Shown here: positions 54,201-59,261 of the stretch, piece by piece
Numbering within the stretch: position 1 is the first letter of the stretch
Layout of the letters: every line of letters starts with the position of its first letter
Assembly: GCA_013399875.1 (NCBI GenBank)
Contig: VXAZ01001726.1
Coordinates: 124,001 to 188,000 of the forward strand
DNA from: Gymnorhina tibicen
Taxonomy: Eukaryota; Chordata; Aves; Passeriformes; Artamidae
DNA: 64,000 nucleotides
Direction of reading: 5' to 3'
Notes under the pieces: model-generated
Seen by the model: the letters and a program-made list of their open reading frames with translations, nothing else
The model's database searches: none
What the model was told of the DNA's origin: nothing
Position numbers and translations under genes: made by a program

Positions 54201-57110
54201 GCTCCTGGAATGCAGAGAGACTATTGCTTGTACTTGCACCTAGTGCAGAGCAGCCAGCAGCATCCAAGCTTCTCAGACACTCAGAAATCCACAAAAGATA
54301 TGGAAAGTCTTTGATCAACAGCTTGAAAATTTTGAGTGGACAAAATGTGACTGAAACTTGGGAAATCTTGTTTGAGACAGAACAGATTTTGCAATCAAAA
54401 GATAGGACAACTGTCTACCAGCCCTCCTGGTTCAGTGGTACAGCATGGCAGCAATTAACATACTCATTAAAAATTATATGAAGAGAAGTGGAAACAGAAG
54501 TTACTGTATTTCACTGGGAACAGAGCATAGGAAGTCAATAAAGACCTTAGGGAAGATGTCTTTTTTTATGTTAGGAGTGAAATAAATCGCAGTGATTTAC
54601 AGTTCCATTTATAGATTGTTGTGATAAAATTAGTAACACTGCTGCTATGAGGCAAAAATATTTAATAAATATTTCTGTTCTCAGTATGGGAAGGAACATG
54701 ATGGTAAATTATATCACAGGAGGAAGATGGACCAGCAGTCCATTTATTGCCAAATAATGCTAATAGAATGAAAACATTAAATATTCCTTCAAGAATACAC
54801 ATTCTTAAATCAACAGGTCCAGTCTCATTCAAGAGCTTTAAAACTGCTGCTGGAGTCAGATATCTTGTTTTGTTTTACATGAAACAAGCTGAAATTTGTC
54901 CTGGTTCATCACAATCTATGCAGTATAATTTGCAAAAACTCTATATAAAGGCTCAACATTAATACATTTGTATATAGAAAAGTATGTCTAGGGAAAGAGA
55001 CAATTTACACATTGGGGAGTTGGTGTTTGTGAGAGCAAACTTGTGGTTCCCCGTGGTTATAAGCAAGAAAATGTGGGATTTATCTCTTTCTTTGTTTAAG
55101 TGTTTTCTACAAGAAAATTATGTGGAAAGCATTCAAATCTGGAAAGAAAACATTTAATGGGTAGCCCCCATTCAAATACTGGCTTTGTTATAAGCTTAGG
55201 AAATGAGGACTAAGTTAAAAGACTTTGTTATAAACTTAGGAAATCAATGAAACAATGAAAGCCCCTCCATGCAAGAATAAAAAAGGAAATCAGGATAAGC
55301 AGAATATGAGCAATGGCAAGCAATGGTCAAGGTAGTATTTAATCTGTTTTTTATATTAGAACTTCTTTCCTTCTTTTTTTTTTTCCTTTTTGTCTAAATA
55401 TTGCAATTAAACCAGATGTATGATCTCCCTTCTTCTTGCTAAGGATTGGAAGTGTTATCATGGAATCATGGAATGGTTTGGGTTGGAAGGGACCTTAAAG
55501 ATCACCTGATCCACCCCCTGCCATGAGCTCAGACACCTTCCTCTATCCCAGGTTGCTCAGGGTCCCATCCAGCCTGGTCTTGAGCACTTCCAGGGATGGG
55601 CAGCCACAGCTTCTCTGGGCAGCCTGTGCCACGGTCTCACCACCCTCACAGGGTAGAATTTGTGAGGCGGGAGAGCCAACTCTTGTGGTAGGTAGAAAGA
55701 TCACCATTAAAAACTGCTTCCAGCAGTAGCAAGCTGGCCATGGGATGAGCTGACACAGTTATCAGCTACTTCACACAAAGGGAGCATGGTAGACCCTCTG
55801 TAAAAGGTCTGAATTTTCCAGACTTTGGGAATTTCCCTAGTAGCTTCTGGGAAACACAGCTTGACCTAGTGAGGCATATCCCATGTGCAGTGTGAAGAAA
55901 TGAATGAGAGTCCACTCTGTCCACATCCATTGTAAAGATAGTGACAGTGTCCTTCACAGGAGAGGAAATACGAAACGAGATAATGGAATAAACCGTCCTG
56001 AGGTGACAGACTGGGATTTTCAGCTCACTCAAGGCAAGAACAAGAGAGGCGTTTGACAGAACTGAAGAGCTTGAGTCAAAATAACAGGCATGGAAATGGC
56101 TTTTCATGCACTATGCATTTAACCCACAGAATTCAATGCTCCAAGAGGTCATTGAGACCAAATATCACAAAGATTCCAAAGACCAGTTCTTTATTACCAG
56201 CAAATCTTATCCAGTTATACTAATAGTCAGTAGGAGGTAAATGTTGGCAAAGAGATGAAACCTTATGCTTTAACGCGAAGCTAACCTCTAATTAGGGATT
56301 AAAATGAGGTTTTTATGGGACAGGGCGATCAACTCACAGCCAGCCAAGAGGGAGACGTGTCTTACACTGTATTTGGAAGCATCTGGTTTTGAGCACCAGC
56401 TGGAAGAATTTGCAGGATTAAATCAACTGCTGATCCAAAAAAGTTGCCAGTTCTTATGTTCCAAAGCCGTTTTCCTCCACCCTCTCCCAGTCACAAGCAG
56501 TTTGTAATCTAAAAAGTAACATAATACAAATTAAGTAGGAATATCACTTTTCAACATTAAGTGACTTAGTTCATTAAAATTGGGATTTTCCAACACAGCT
56601 TCCTTCAACTGTGCTTGCAGAGTCTGCCCAGGCTGACTGGCCTTGCTCAAGTCTAGAAATGCAGATTGTTGTAGAATCAAAAAATGGACTGGGTTAATCA
56701 GGTTTGTAAAAGTTGGTAAATTAATAGGGAGAAGTATGGGGCAAGGTGGAATTTTCAGAGAATGCAGTAATATTTTACCCTTAATTTTGTAATTTTATTG
56801 CAAGCCCCTCTGCTTACCCATCTCTCACAGTTCCCTTGACTGTCAGAGAATGACTGACTGAATATATGACCGTATTTCGTTCTTCTCTTGTCTTCAGGTG
56901 GCAAACTCTTGTTCACTGGACCAGGACCTGTAGAACTGCATGCTCATTACATCCTGGTGTCTGATGGAGGAGAGCTCCGGGTGGGATCCCTTGAGGCCCC
57001 TTTCCATCACAAAGCACACATCTATCTCTATGGAAGCCTCCATTCTCCACCATTGTCTCCACATGGAGTCAAATTCCTGGCAGTGAGGAATGGGACCCTT
57101 TCTATTCATG
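134..57110 (+). CDS. PKHD1: PKHD1 (fibrocystin/polyductin), internal segment of ten exons
   Basis: Fibrocystin is a very large single-pass membrane protein of primary cilia, apical membranes and secreted vesicles in kidney tubule and bile-duct epithelium; human mutations cause autosomal recessive polycystic kidney disease. The coding segments are 134-264, 859-994, 4270-4465, 5929-5996, 7969-9576, 9746-9889, 17760-17943, 23434-23584, 45857-46007 and 56898-57110. They sum to 2982 bp, and the phases (0,1,2,1,1,1,2,0,1 at successive junctions) join without a stop, giving 993 whole codons. The product is extracellular: repeated IPT/TIG domains with GGxxLTIxG-type starts, many N-x-S/T sites, then a G8 domain. 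From memory of the human protein, stretches such as [22 protein letters not shown] and [13 protein letters not shown] match PKHD1, not the paralogue PKHD1L1. The N-terminal exons and everything after the first half of G8 lie outside the window. No frameshift or internal stop is seen, so the gene looks functional. Confidence 0.97.
520..559. repeat. 20-bp tandem duplication in intron
   Basis: The unit GGGATTTTATTTACTAGTAT occurs twice head to tail, the second copy differing only at its last bases. It looks like a recent slippage or local duplication in the intron. Confidence 0.85.
745..844. repeat. Tandem duplication of about 50 bp at the 3' end of an intron
   Basis: Two copies (about 745-794 and 795-844) share AAATTGGTTCATT and TTAACCCTGACATTTTCTTT with a few differences. 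The second copy ends 14 bases before the exon at 859, so the duplicated unit contains branch-point-like sequences (TTAACC, CTGAC) in both copies. Confidence 0.88.
859..994 (+). CDS. PKHD1: PKHD1 exon (about human exon 29): end of one IPT/TIG domain and start of the next
   Basis: This 136-bp exon lies between the acceptor CTTCCTAG and the donor GTGAAA, entering in phase 0 and leaving in phase 1. It encodes [14 protein letters not shown], then [24 protein letters not shown]. The second part, with SLSRNRS and the glycine pair completed across the next junction, is the start of the following IPT/TIG repeat. The SLSRNRS segment resembles human fibrocystin at this point (from memory). The donor's +4 to +6 bases are AAA, so it is a moderate site. 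Confidence 0.9.
995..4269 (+). other. PKHD1 intron of 3.3 kb
   Basis: The intron contains one CR1 copy near its 5' end (1321-1561) and otherwise unique sequence with T/C-rich and C-run tracts around 1865-1920. Short open frames here (for example 2018-2335 and 3526-3750) have no family signature or splice logic. A decoy acceptor-like CTTCCTTAG sits near 4195-4203, upstream of the true acceptor TCCGCAG. Confidence 0.8.
1321..1561 (+). mobile_element. CR1 LINE fragment, 3' part
   Basis: This is a CR1 tail of the type ending GGATATTCCATGATTCTG. Internal landmarks are CCCCAGAGGGTGG, GGGCACTGAACAGGCTCCCC and GGGTCCCTTCCAACTC. It is 5'-truncated and the open frames across it are artefacts. Confidence 0.85.
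4270..4465 (+). CDS. PKHD1: PKHD1 exon (about human exon 30): IPT/TIG domain body
   Basis: This 196-bp exon runs from the acceptor TCCGCAG to the donor GTGTGT, entering in phase 1 and leaving in phase 2. It reads [19 protein letters not shown], then [14 protein letters not shown] and [20 protein letters not shown]. The [15 protein letters not shown] ending is the last beta strand typical of fibrocystin IPT repeats. NVT and NVS are potential N-glycosylation sites. The domain start is supplied by the preceding exon. Confidence 0.94.
4466..5928 (+). other. PKHD1 intron of 1.5 kb
   Basis: The intron holds a short CR1 3' end at 5665-5743 and no other recognised element. The acceptor is TTGTGTTTTGCAG. 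Confidence 0.8.
5665..5743 (+). mobile_element. CR1 LINE fragment, last 80 bp
   Basis: The fragment runs from TGTCCCTGCCCATGGCAGGG through GATCTTTAAGGTCCCTTCC to CCATTCTGTGATTCT, the plus-oriented terminal part of an avian CR1. Confidence 0.9.
5929..5996 (+). CDS. PKHD1: PKHD1 small exon (about human exon 31): linker into the next IPT/TIG domain
   Basis: This 68-bp exon completes an arginine codon and then reads [20 protein letters not shown] followed by VL, ending one base into a glycine codon (phase 2 in, phase 1 out). The acceptor is TTTTGCAG and the donor GTAAAC. The SIEPC motif followed by GGTLLTISG in the next exon is an IPT/TIG start and matches human fibrocystin closely (from memory). 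It is too short to show as an isolated open frame and was placed by phase continuity and similarity. Confidence 0.92.
7302..7507 (+). mobile_element. CR1 LINE fragment, 3' part
   Basis: Landmarks in order are CTTCCCTGTGAGGGTGGGG, CCCAGAGAAGCTGTGGCTGC, GGAGGTGTCCCTGCCCATGG and CCATTCTGTGATTCTATG. It is plus-oriented and 5'-truncated. Confidence 0.95.
7856..7888 (-). mobile_element. CR1 LINE remnant (about 33 bp) next to an acceptor
   Basis: The sequence ATGGTTTGGGTTGGAAGGGA followed by CCTTAAAGTTCATGG is the reverse complement of the CR1 3' end. It ends 80 bp before the large PKHD1 exon. Confidence 0.8.
7969..9576 (+). CDS. PKHD1: PKHD1 giant exon (about human exon 32): tandem IPT/TIG domains
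   Basis: This is a 1608-bp exon, phase 1 in and phase 1 out, between TTGCTCCTAG and the near-consensus donor GTAAGT. It encodes 536 residues of extracellular, N-glycosylation-rich sequence with successive IPT/TIG repeats. The first starts [13 protein letters not shown] (beginning in the previous exon). The next is about 8226-8460 ([20 protein letters not shown]), then about 8490-8740 ([20 protein letters not shown]), about 8790-9050 ([12 protein letters not shown]), about 9057-9300 ([15 protein letters not shown]) and about 9310-9555 ([20 protein letters not shown]). Most repeats keep one cysteine pair. The ATG at 7914 lies in the intron and is not a start. An exon this large at this place is characteristic of PKHD1 in vertebrates. 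No stop or frameshift interrupts it. Confidence 0.98.
9577..9745 (+). other. Short PKHD1 intron (169 bp)
   Basis: This compact intron runs from GTAAGT to a T-rich tract ending TTTTCCAAG. The acceptor has the less common AAG. It contains no repeat. Confidence 0.9.
9746..9889 (+). CDS. PKHD1: PKHD1 exon (about human exon 33): IPT/TIG domain
   Basis: This 144-bp exon is phase 1 in and phase 1 out, with donor GTCAGT. Joined to the previous exon it reads [20 protein letters not shown], then [17 protein letters not shown] and SCLAPRLR. The [14 protein letters not shown] start and the ICGxxC and SCLAP cysteines define another IPT/TIG repeat, the last clear one before the linker to G8. NMT is a possible glycosylation site. 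The short open frame beginning at 9751 starts at TTG inside the exon and has no initiation role. Confidence 0.95.
10033..10092 (+). mobile_element. CR1 LINE fragment, terminal 60 bp
   Basis: The order GGACTTGATGATCTTGGCGG, CTTTTCCAACC, GATTCCATGATTCTATGA marks a plus-oriented CR1 3' end. Confidence 0.85.
10364..10604 (+). mobile_element. CR1 LINE fragment, diverged subfamily
   Basis: It begins CAAGTTGCACCAGGGAAGTT and continues through a TTAGATACTAG segment and GGAAGTGGTGGAGTCATCAT to CTTAAAGGTCTTTTCCAACT and a degraded TTTGATTCTG end. The same subfamily recurs at 13365 and 53897. Confidence 0.9.
11048..11205 (+). mobile_element. CR1 LINE fragment, diverged
   Basis: Recognisable pieces are TGGAGGTGTCCAAGGAACGA, CTGGATGTGGCACTCACTGC and GGAGATCCTTTCCAACCTAA. 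It is related to the copies at 16885 (minus) and 63107 (plus). Confidence 0.8.
11605..11675 (-). mobile_element. CR1 LINE remnant
   Basis: TTTTGGTTGGAAGGAACCTT, AAAGATCCTCTGGTTCCAAC and CCCCCTGCCATGAGG are the reverse complement of a CR1 tail. Confidence 0.85.
13365..13504 (+). mobile_element. CR1 LINE fragment
   Basis: CCTGGAAGGGTTCAAAAGTC, GTGTAGATGTGGCACTTGGG, GGGCTTTTCCAACCAAAATT and ATTCTATGATCC are in plus order. It belongs to the same subfamily as the copy at 53897. Confidence 0.88.
16885..17115 (-). mobile_element. CR1 LINE fragment
   Basis: It starts with a CR1 end (CACAGAATTTCACTGAATCA), then TTAGGTTGGAAAAAACCTCC, GCACTGAGTGCCATGTCCAG and CCTTTCCACGAAAAAAAATT, all in minus order. 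The 74-codon reverse open frame over it is repeat-derived. Confidence 0.9.
17600..17672 (-). mobile_element. CR1 LINE remnant close to an acceptor
   Basis: ATCATGGAATGGTTTGGGTT, GGAAAGGACTTTAAAG and CCATGGGCAGGGACACC are the reverse complement of a CR1 end, finishing 87 bp upstream of the exon at 17760. Confidence 0.93.
17760..17943 (+). CDS. PKHD1: PKHD1 exon (about human exon 34): cysteine-rich linker after the IPT array
   Basis: This 184-bp exon enters in phase 1 after TCTTGCAG and leaves in phase 2 at donor GTCAGT. Joined, it reads [42 protein letters not shown] and GRLAGLFA. SLAxLCGL and the spaced cysteines match the human protein (from memory). The piece between YLYVCGG and GLFA is about ten residues shorter than I recall for human, so this linker seems to vary in length. 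It does not show a clear IPT/TIG start. Confidence 0.93.
18620..18940 (-). mobile_element. CR1 LINE fragment, 320 bp of the 3' part
   Basis: Minus-order landmarks are GGTTTGGAAGGGACCTCAAA, CTTCCACTATCCCAGGGTGC, CACAGCTTCTCTGGGCACCC, CCTCACAGGGAAGAATTTCT and GGAGCCATTCCCCCTTGTTC. Both overlapping open frames of 98 and 111 codons are CR1-derived. Confidence 0.96.
19855..19913. repeat. Imperfect (TAC)n trinucleotide repeat
   Basis: About 20 units of TAC/ACT are interrupted by TGC, TATGAT and TATGAC. It lies in an intron with no coding role. On the minus strand it translates as a serine run, which is an artefact. Confidence 0.95.
20672..20825 (-). mobile_element. CR1 LINE fragment
   Basis: ATAGAATCACAGAATAGTTT, GAAGGGACCTTAAATC, ACCCAGGATGCTCCAAGTCC and GGACACTTCCAGGGTTGGGG follow in minus order. 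Confidence 0.95.
21748..22266 (+). mobile_element. CR1 LINE fragment, longest copy (about 520 bp), reaching beyond the usual tail
   Basis: It starts within the CR1 region ahead of the usual short tail (AGAGACCGCACCTGGAACAG, then TCCAGCTCTGGGGTCCCCAG). It continues through GGATTGTTCAGCCTAGAGAA and CTTCCCTGTGAGGGTGATGA to GGTCCTTCCAATCCAAACCA and TTCTTTGATTCT. It is plus-oriented, frame-broken and not capable of coding. The upstream limit may be a little earlier than given. Confidence 0.92.
22540..22628 (-). mobile_element. CR1 LINE remnant
   Basis: TCACAAAATCAATTAGGTTG, GAAAAGACCTCTGGGATCAT and CAAGTCCAACCATTAACCCT form a minus-oriented CR1 end of the subfamily with AAAGACCTC. Confidence 0.88.
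23434..23584 (+). CDS. PKHD1: PKHD1 exon (about human exon 35): highly conserved linker before G8
   Basis: This 151-bp exon enters in phase 2 (completing a serine) after TCTCGTTTCAG and leaves in phase 0 at donor GTATAA. It reads [36 protein letters not shown] and [15 protein letters not shown]. The first 35 or so residues are nearly identical to the human protein as I recall it, much more so than the neighbouring exons. NSS and NIT are overlapping glycosylation candidates beside a cysteine. No named domain covers this part. Confidence 0.96.
25535..25571. repeat. Perfect 11-bp inverted repeat with an E-box at the loop
   Basis: The left arm TAATAGCACCA and right arm TGGTGCTATTA are exact reverse complements separated by 15 bases. 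The palindromic CACGTG (25544-25549) lies at the arm-loop boundary. The arms could form a hairpin in RNA or mark paired binding sites. Confidence 0.75.
26060..26202 (+). mobile_element. CR1 LINE fragment of the GGATATTC-ending type
   Basis: GGAGTTCCAGCAGCATTTGG, GGACTCTATGATCCTTGTGG and GCAACTCTGGATATTCTATG match the copies at 1321 and 37690. Confidence 0.87.
26331..26375 (-). mobile_element. CR1 LINE remnant, 45 bp
   Basis: ATCATAGAATCCTAAATGTT and AGAAAAGACCTCCAGGAACA mark a minus-oriented CR1 end. Confidence 0.75.
26940..27350. promoter_or_regulatory. Candidate conserved non-coding element
   Basis: This is a non-repetitive stretch with about ten CpGs in a CpG-poor intron. It holds a CRE-like GACGTCA near 26954 and the AT-rich homeobox-like string CTAATCATGATGC near 27109. 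A 141-codon open frame (26982-27407) runs through it but has no recognisable domain and lacks splice-site logic with PKHD1. Conservation is inferred from composition only. Confidence 0.3.
27856..27928 (-). mobile_element. CR1 LINE remnant
   Basis: CCATAGAATGGTTTGGGCTG, CCTTAAAGATCATCTCATTC and CCCCTGCCATGGGCAGGGAC form a well-preserved minus-oriented CR1 3' end. Confidence 0.95.
28852..28917. repeat. Purine-only tract with (GA)n core
   Basis: A stretch of 66 bases with only A and G on the + strand, including about nine GA units near 28883-28901 and an A9 run. A pyrimidine-rich tract follows about 130 bp later. Confidence 0.95.
29048..29114. repeat. Pyrimidine-rich tract
   Basis: This is mostly T and C (TTCTCTTCCTCTCTCTG, then T-rich runs of up to ten) with a few interruptions. 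It is roughly complementary to the purine tract upstream. Confidence 0.85.
29942..30035 (-). mobile_element. CR1 LINE fragment
   Basis: TCACAGAATGGTTTGGGTTG, GAAAGGTCTTTTAAAGATG and AAAGCCCCGTTCAACCTGGC follow in minus order with an internal deletion. Confidence 0.9.
31150..31400. promoter_or_regulatory. Candidate conserved non-coding element
   Basis: This non-repetitive segment carries at least ten CpGs. It contains an ATTGG (inverted CCAAT) near 31245 and the homeodomain-like ATAATTAACGG near 31357 followed by CGGCGCTGGGG. No open frame or repeat explains it. It is a regulatory candidate by composition only. Confidence 0.3.
31998..32236 (+). mobile_element. CR1 LINE fragment
   Basis: GGTAGATTTAGGTTAGATAT, CCTGTGAGGGTGGTGAGGCC, GGATAGTGGAAGGTGTCCCT and GTGATTCCATGATTCT are in plus order. 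The reverse open frames of 84 and 125 codons derive largely from it. Confidence 0.95.
33650..33900. promoter_or_regulatory. Candidate conserved non-coding element with CpG cluster
   Basis: About seven CpGs fall within roughly 75 bp (CCGCGAAG, GCTGCGCG, GATCCGAAGGGCCGGCG), surrounded by CpG-poor DNA. An AT-rich part with ATTATGCAATT (C/EBP-like) and ATGTTTGCAT (POU-like) follows. It is unique sequence with no CR1 signature. Confidence 0.33.
34216..34540 (+). mobile_element. CR1 LINE fragment, 325 bp
   Basis: GGACTTAAAGGAGGCTCAGA, AATAGGACAAGGGGGAATGG, CCCAGAGAAGCTGTGGCTGC and CATTCTGTGATG are in plus order. Confidence 0.94.
35024..35240 (+). mobile_element. CR1 LINE fragment, older subfamily
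   Basis: GGAGTTCCACCTCAGATTGA, GGAAGAACTTCTTTACACTG, TAGGTGATCTTCAGAGGTCC and CTCTGTGATTCTG are in plus order. It explains part of the 173-codon open frame at 34676-35197. Confidence 0.92.
35370..35600. promoter_or_regulatory. Candidate conserved non-coding element
   Basis: This is unique AT-rich sequence with POU/homeobox-like words (TTTGCATTTT, ATAAATCC, CATTACCATTAAATT) and a GCTGACGTGGTCA block. It also contains an acceptor-like CTTTTCCTGCAG (ending 35397) and a donor-like GTAAGT (35454-35459). Its role is inferred from composition. Confidence 0.25.
37460..37487. repeat. Poly-T run followed by G run
   Basis: A run of about 17 T is followed directly by about eight G, a likely slippage-prone site in the intron. 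Confidence 0.85.
37690..37781 (+). mobile_element. CR1 LINE fragment of the GGATATTC-ending type
   Basis: GGGTGTCCTGAGCAGGGCCA, GGAATCAGTGATCCTTGTGG and GGATATTCCATGGTTCTATG are the plus-oriented terminal part. Confidence 0.86.
38139..38166. repeat. Uninterrupted T28 run
   Basis: Twenty-eight consecutive T residues followed by GTAG, and G8 about 30 bases later. Read on the minus strand it is a poly-A tail-like run, but I see no retrocopy body beside it. Confidence 0.95.
38333..38475 (-). mobile_element. CR1 LINE fragment
   Basis: AATCATAGAATTACTTACAT, TGGAAAAGATCTCCAAGATC and CAGCCTGTTCCTTGACCAGC follow in minus order. Confidence 0.87.
39974..40178 (-). mobile_element. CR1 LINE fragment
   Basis: ATCATGGAATGGTTTGGGTT, CCCTGCCATGGGCAGGGACA, CACAGCTCCTCTAGGAAACC and AGTAAAGAATTTCTCCTTAA follow in minus order. 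The 121- and 124-codon open frames at 39701-40132 are mostly this repeat. Confidence 0.95.
40921..41130 (-). mobile_element. CR1 LINE fragment, GGATATTC-type relative
   Basis: CATAGAATCCTAGAATATTC, GGAAGGGACCCTCAAGGATC, ACCTGAGAGCTTTGTCCAAA and GGGAGCCTGTTCCAGTGCCC follow in minus order. Confidence 0.9.
43231..43441 (+). mobile_element. CR1 LINE fragment
   Basis: CTCTGTGAGGGTGAGGAGGC, GTCCAAGGCCAGGTTGGATG, GGAAGGTGTCCCTGCGCATG and GTGATTCTGTGATTCC are in plus order. Confidence 0.96.
43982..44021. repeat. 24-bp period short tandem duplication
   Basis: CACCTTTCTATGAACT occurs at 43982-43997 and again at 44006-44021, with a third partial TTTTCTATG between them. Confidence 0.85.
44535..44648 (-). 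mobile_element. CR1 LINE fragment, internally rearranged
   Basis: AATCATAGAATGACAGAATG, TTTGGGTTGGGAAGACCTTA and TTTCCACTGGACCAGGCTGC follow in minus order. Another trace of a CR1 end (AAATCATAGAATGGGT) lies at about 44407. Confidence 0.9.
45073..45152 (+). mobile_element. CR1 LINE fragment, terminal 80 bp
   Basis: GATCTAGTGGGAGGTGTCGC, CCCATGGCAGTGGGGCTGGA and CAATTCTGTGATTCTATA mark a plus-oriented end. Confidence 0.92.
45857..46007 (+). CDS. PKHD1: PKHD1 exon (about human exon 36): first half of G8 domain 1
   Basis: This 151-bp exon enters in phase 0 after CTCGTTCCAG and leaves in phase 1. It reads [40 protein letters not shown] and [10 protein letters not shown]. The W-x-x-G-x-x-P-x-x-GDNVTI pattern is the signature start of a G8 domain, an extracellular all-beta domain with conserved glycines found in PKHD1, CEMIP and TMEM2. 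The donor AAAG/GTCTGC is weak, matching consensus only at the obligatory GT and +5 G; the next exon nevertheless joins in phase and continues the human-like sequence, so I keep it. NVT is a glycosylation candidate. Confidence 0.94.
49055..49168 (-). mobile_element. CR1 LINE remnant
   Basis: GAATCATTTAGGTTGGAAAA, GACCTCAAAGATCATGGAGT and GAGCACTGAGTGCCATGTGC follow in minus order. The last 20 bases (TTGATTCTCTGATTCTGTGA) look like the plus-strand end of a second CR1, so this may be a compound junction. Confidence 0.85.
50331..50540 (-). mobile_element. CR1 LINE fragment, well preserved
   Basis: AATCACAGAATCACAGAATG, GGTTGGGTTGGAAGGGACTC, CCCACTATCCCAGGTTGCTC and CCACCCTCACAGGGAAGAAT follow in minus order. 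Confidence 0.97.
53677..53886 (-). mobile_element. CR1 LINE fragment, left half of an inverted CR1 pair
   Basis: TCATAGAATGGTTTGGTTGG, CTTAAACTAGACCAGGTTGC, GGGGCAGCCGCAGCTTCTCT and CTCTCACAGGGAAGAATTTC follow in minus order. Its truncated 5' end is only about 11 bp from that of the next copy. Confidence 0.96.
53897..54136 (+). mobile_element. CR1 LINE fragment, right half of an inverted CR1 pair
   Basis: CAAGTTGCACCAGGGGAGGT, GGATATTAGGAATAATTCC, CATCCCTGGAAGTGTTC and TTAGATGTCTTTTCCAACCT are in plus order. It belongs to the same subfamily as 10364 and 13365. Confidence 0.94.
55183..55244. repeat. 22-bp direct repeat, 40-bp period
   Basis: CTTTGTTATAAGCTTAGGAA at 55183 recurs at 55223 with a single change (AAGC to AAAC). 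Confidence 0.88.
55460..55660 (-). mobile_element. CR1 LINE fragment
   Basis: TGGAATCATGGAATGGTTTG, AAGGGACCTTAAAGATCACC, GGTTGCTCAGGGTCCCATCC and CACCACCCTCACAGGGTAGA follow in minus order. Confidence 0.96.
56898..57110 (+). CDS. PKHD1: PKHD1 exon (about human exon 37): second half of G8 domain 1
   Basis: This 213-bp exon is phase 1 in and phase 1 out, between CTTGTCTTCAG and the good donor GTGAGT. It reads [51 protein letters not shown] and [26 protein letters not shown] and HIYLYG are core G8 strands; the pattern agrees with human fibrocystin nearly residue for residue as I recall it. The domain's first strands come from the exon at 45857. The following exon, which should lead into the beta-helix region, is not found before the end of the window. 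Confidence 0.97.
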
Positions 57111-57235
57111 GTGAGTACATTTTTTTTCTTGTCAAAAGCAAAGGACAAATGGATAACAGAAAACCAAACAAAGAAAACGAGGAAAAAGGGTTTTGGAAGA
57201 AAAATGAATTGACAAAACTTTGGTCATGATTCTCA

Positions 57236-57700
57236 TAGAATCACAGAACTGGTTGGGTTGGAAGGGACCTTAAAAACCATCTCATTCCAATCCCTTGCCA
57301 TGGGCAGGGACATCTTCCACTATCCCAGGGTGCTCCAAGCCCCATCCAGCCTGGCCTTGGACACTTCCAGGGATCCACAGGCAGCCACAGCTTCTCTGGG
57401 CAACCTGTGCCAGGGCCTTGCCACCCTCACAGGGAACAATTCCTTCCCAACATCCCATCTAACCTTGCCTTCTGGCAGTGGGAAGCCATTCCCTGTGTCC
57501 TGTCCCTCCATCCCTTGTCCCAAATCCCTCTCCAGCTCTCCTGGAGCCCCTTTAGGCTCTGGAAGGGGCTCTGAGGTCTCCCCGGATCCTTCTCTTCTCC
57601 ATGTGAACACCCCCAGCTTTCCCAGCCTGGCTCCAGAGTAGAGGTGCTCCAGCCCTTGGAGCATCTTCATGGCCTCTTCTGGACTCATGCTAACAGCTCC
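57236..57700 (-). mobile_element. CR1 LINE fragment, 465 bp
   Basis: ATAGAATCACAGAACTGGTT, CTTCCACTATCCCAGGGTGC, CCCTCTCCAGCTCTCCTGGA and GGAGCATCTTCATGGCCTCT follow in minus order. Both overlapping open frames (122 and 127 codons) come from it. Confidence 0.97.
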
Positions 57701-59261
57701 ACACCTTTCTTACATTGTGACATACAAGAATTTAGATACGGAGCTTTTTTTGTAGACTATGAAATATGGGTATAAAATGGACATTTCTTGATGCAGAAAT
57801 TTGGACATAGAATTCAAGTCCAAACTCAGCATGAATTAAAACATTAGTACAATGCACATTTTTCAAGTTCTTCACTAGTGGGCTATTTTTAAAGGTTTTA
57901 AGTGTCACAGAGGAAAAAAAATGGAAGCCATCTGAGTGTCTCATCTCCTTTCCTTCTGTTCGTGTGTGTCAGCCTTCCTGCTGGTGGGGTTCACAACCTC
58001 CAGCAGGGCTTGAACTTCCACCCTGTGCCCTACAGGCAGAAATGTTGCTGTCTGAGCACAGAGACGTGTAGCTCTCGGTAAAAAATGATGTCAGGCACTG
58101 AGGGTACCATCTAAACACAGGCAGGGAATGAGTTGCCCCTCTGTGCCATCGTCCTGCCAGCTCACAGGAACTGAGCAAGGTCAGGAGAGGTTGGGCTGGG
58201 AGGGGAGGCAGTGAGCAGATGCTTTTCTGAATCAGGAGAGATGAGCAGAGGCTGGGGAAGGAGCTCCTGGCAGGGGCAGAAGAGGTGGGGTTGCACCTCA
58301 GCACCATGTCAGGTGCTCTTGACCCTTACATTGAGACACAGCAAGGCTCAGTTATTTACTGCCTGTAAAAGGCTTCAATAATTGCAGTGAAGTGGCTTTG
58401 CAGAGCGTTTCTACCCCATTTCCTGGAGGATCTCTGTGAAGGAGGGCTATTAGAGCATCTTGGCTGAATCGACTGTCCGTTACTGGCCATTGAGTTTCAC
58501 ACAGTTTTCCCAGCCCTGAGCTCAGTAATTCCCCTTAGATTAAAGCTTGCCTTCCAGAAAGGCTTGGTCTTTGAGGACGTCAGGGGAGACAGAAACCAGC
58601 TTTTTCCTTAGAGGCTTTTTCCAGGGGATTAATTTGGTTAATCATCCATTTTTATTTTTTTTCCTTTTTAAAGAAAAATATTGAAATATCTGATTTGAAT
58701 TTGCCTGGTAACAGGCTTTTGCTGCTGCTTCACTTTCTATGTCTTCTGCTACTTTGAAGTGTCCTTCTATTCCTGGTTTGACCCCTGTAAGCCAGGATTT
58801 TTTCCTTAGATTGTCAGCACTTTACAGCACAAGCCTCCACTTTTCCATGCTTTTTGTTTTGTAGCAATGTGGGAAAGGCCAGTAGCAACTCCTGGTGGGT
58901 GTGCCTCCTGTGCTGCTTCTCCTTTCCACTCCAAGCCTGTATCATCTTTGGCTTGGTGACTCCATCACCCTCAAAAGTGAAGATGGATGGGGAAGAGTGC
59001 ATTTTGCAGTCTCACCTTAGTGATGTGATGGAGGGAGGTAAACCCAGGCATCCACATCAGTACCTTTGAGTCTTTTCTCACTGATACTTAATCCGTTTTA
59101 CTCAGTGCCATAATTCCCAGTGAGTCTTCATTCCCTAGTAAAACAAGAAGATGAGGTCTGCAATCCAAGAATTACCCCGATGGAGATATGTGGAGTCAAA
59201 AGTGGCTTGACCCTTAGTGGAAACATCTCTTGGTTTCAATTTTTTATAAATTATTGGATTA

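Larger units (their letters stand above)
46008..56897 (+). other. PKHD1 intron of 10.9 kb
   Basis: It contains CR1 copies at 49055, 50331, 53677, 53897 and 55460, a direct repeat at 55183-55244 and AT-rich unique DNA (especially 46.7-47.2 and 54.5-55.4 kb). No coding signature is visible. The acceptor tract is TCTTCTCTTGTCTTCAG. Confidence 0.8.

Noticed and set aside
57258..57688. Open frames of 122-127 codons on both strands
   Set aside because: Both are translations of a CR1 3' region; the same peptides recur at 7181, 18620, 50333, 59317 and 60741.
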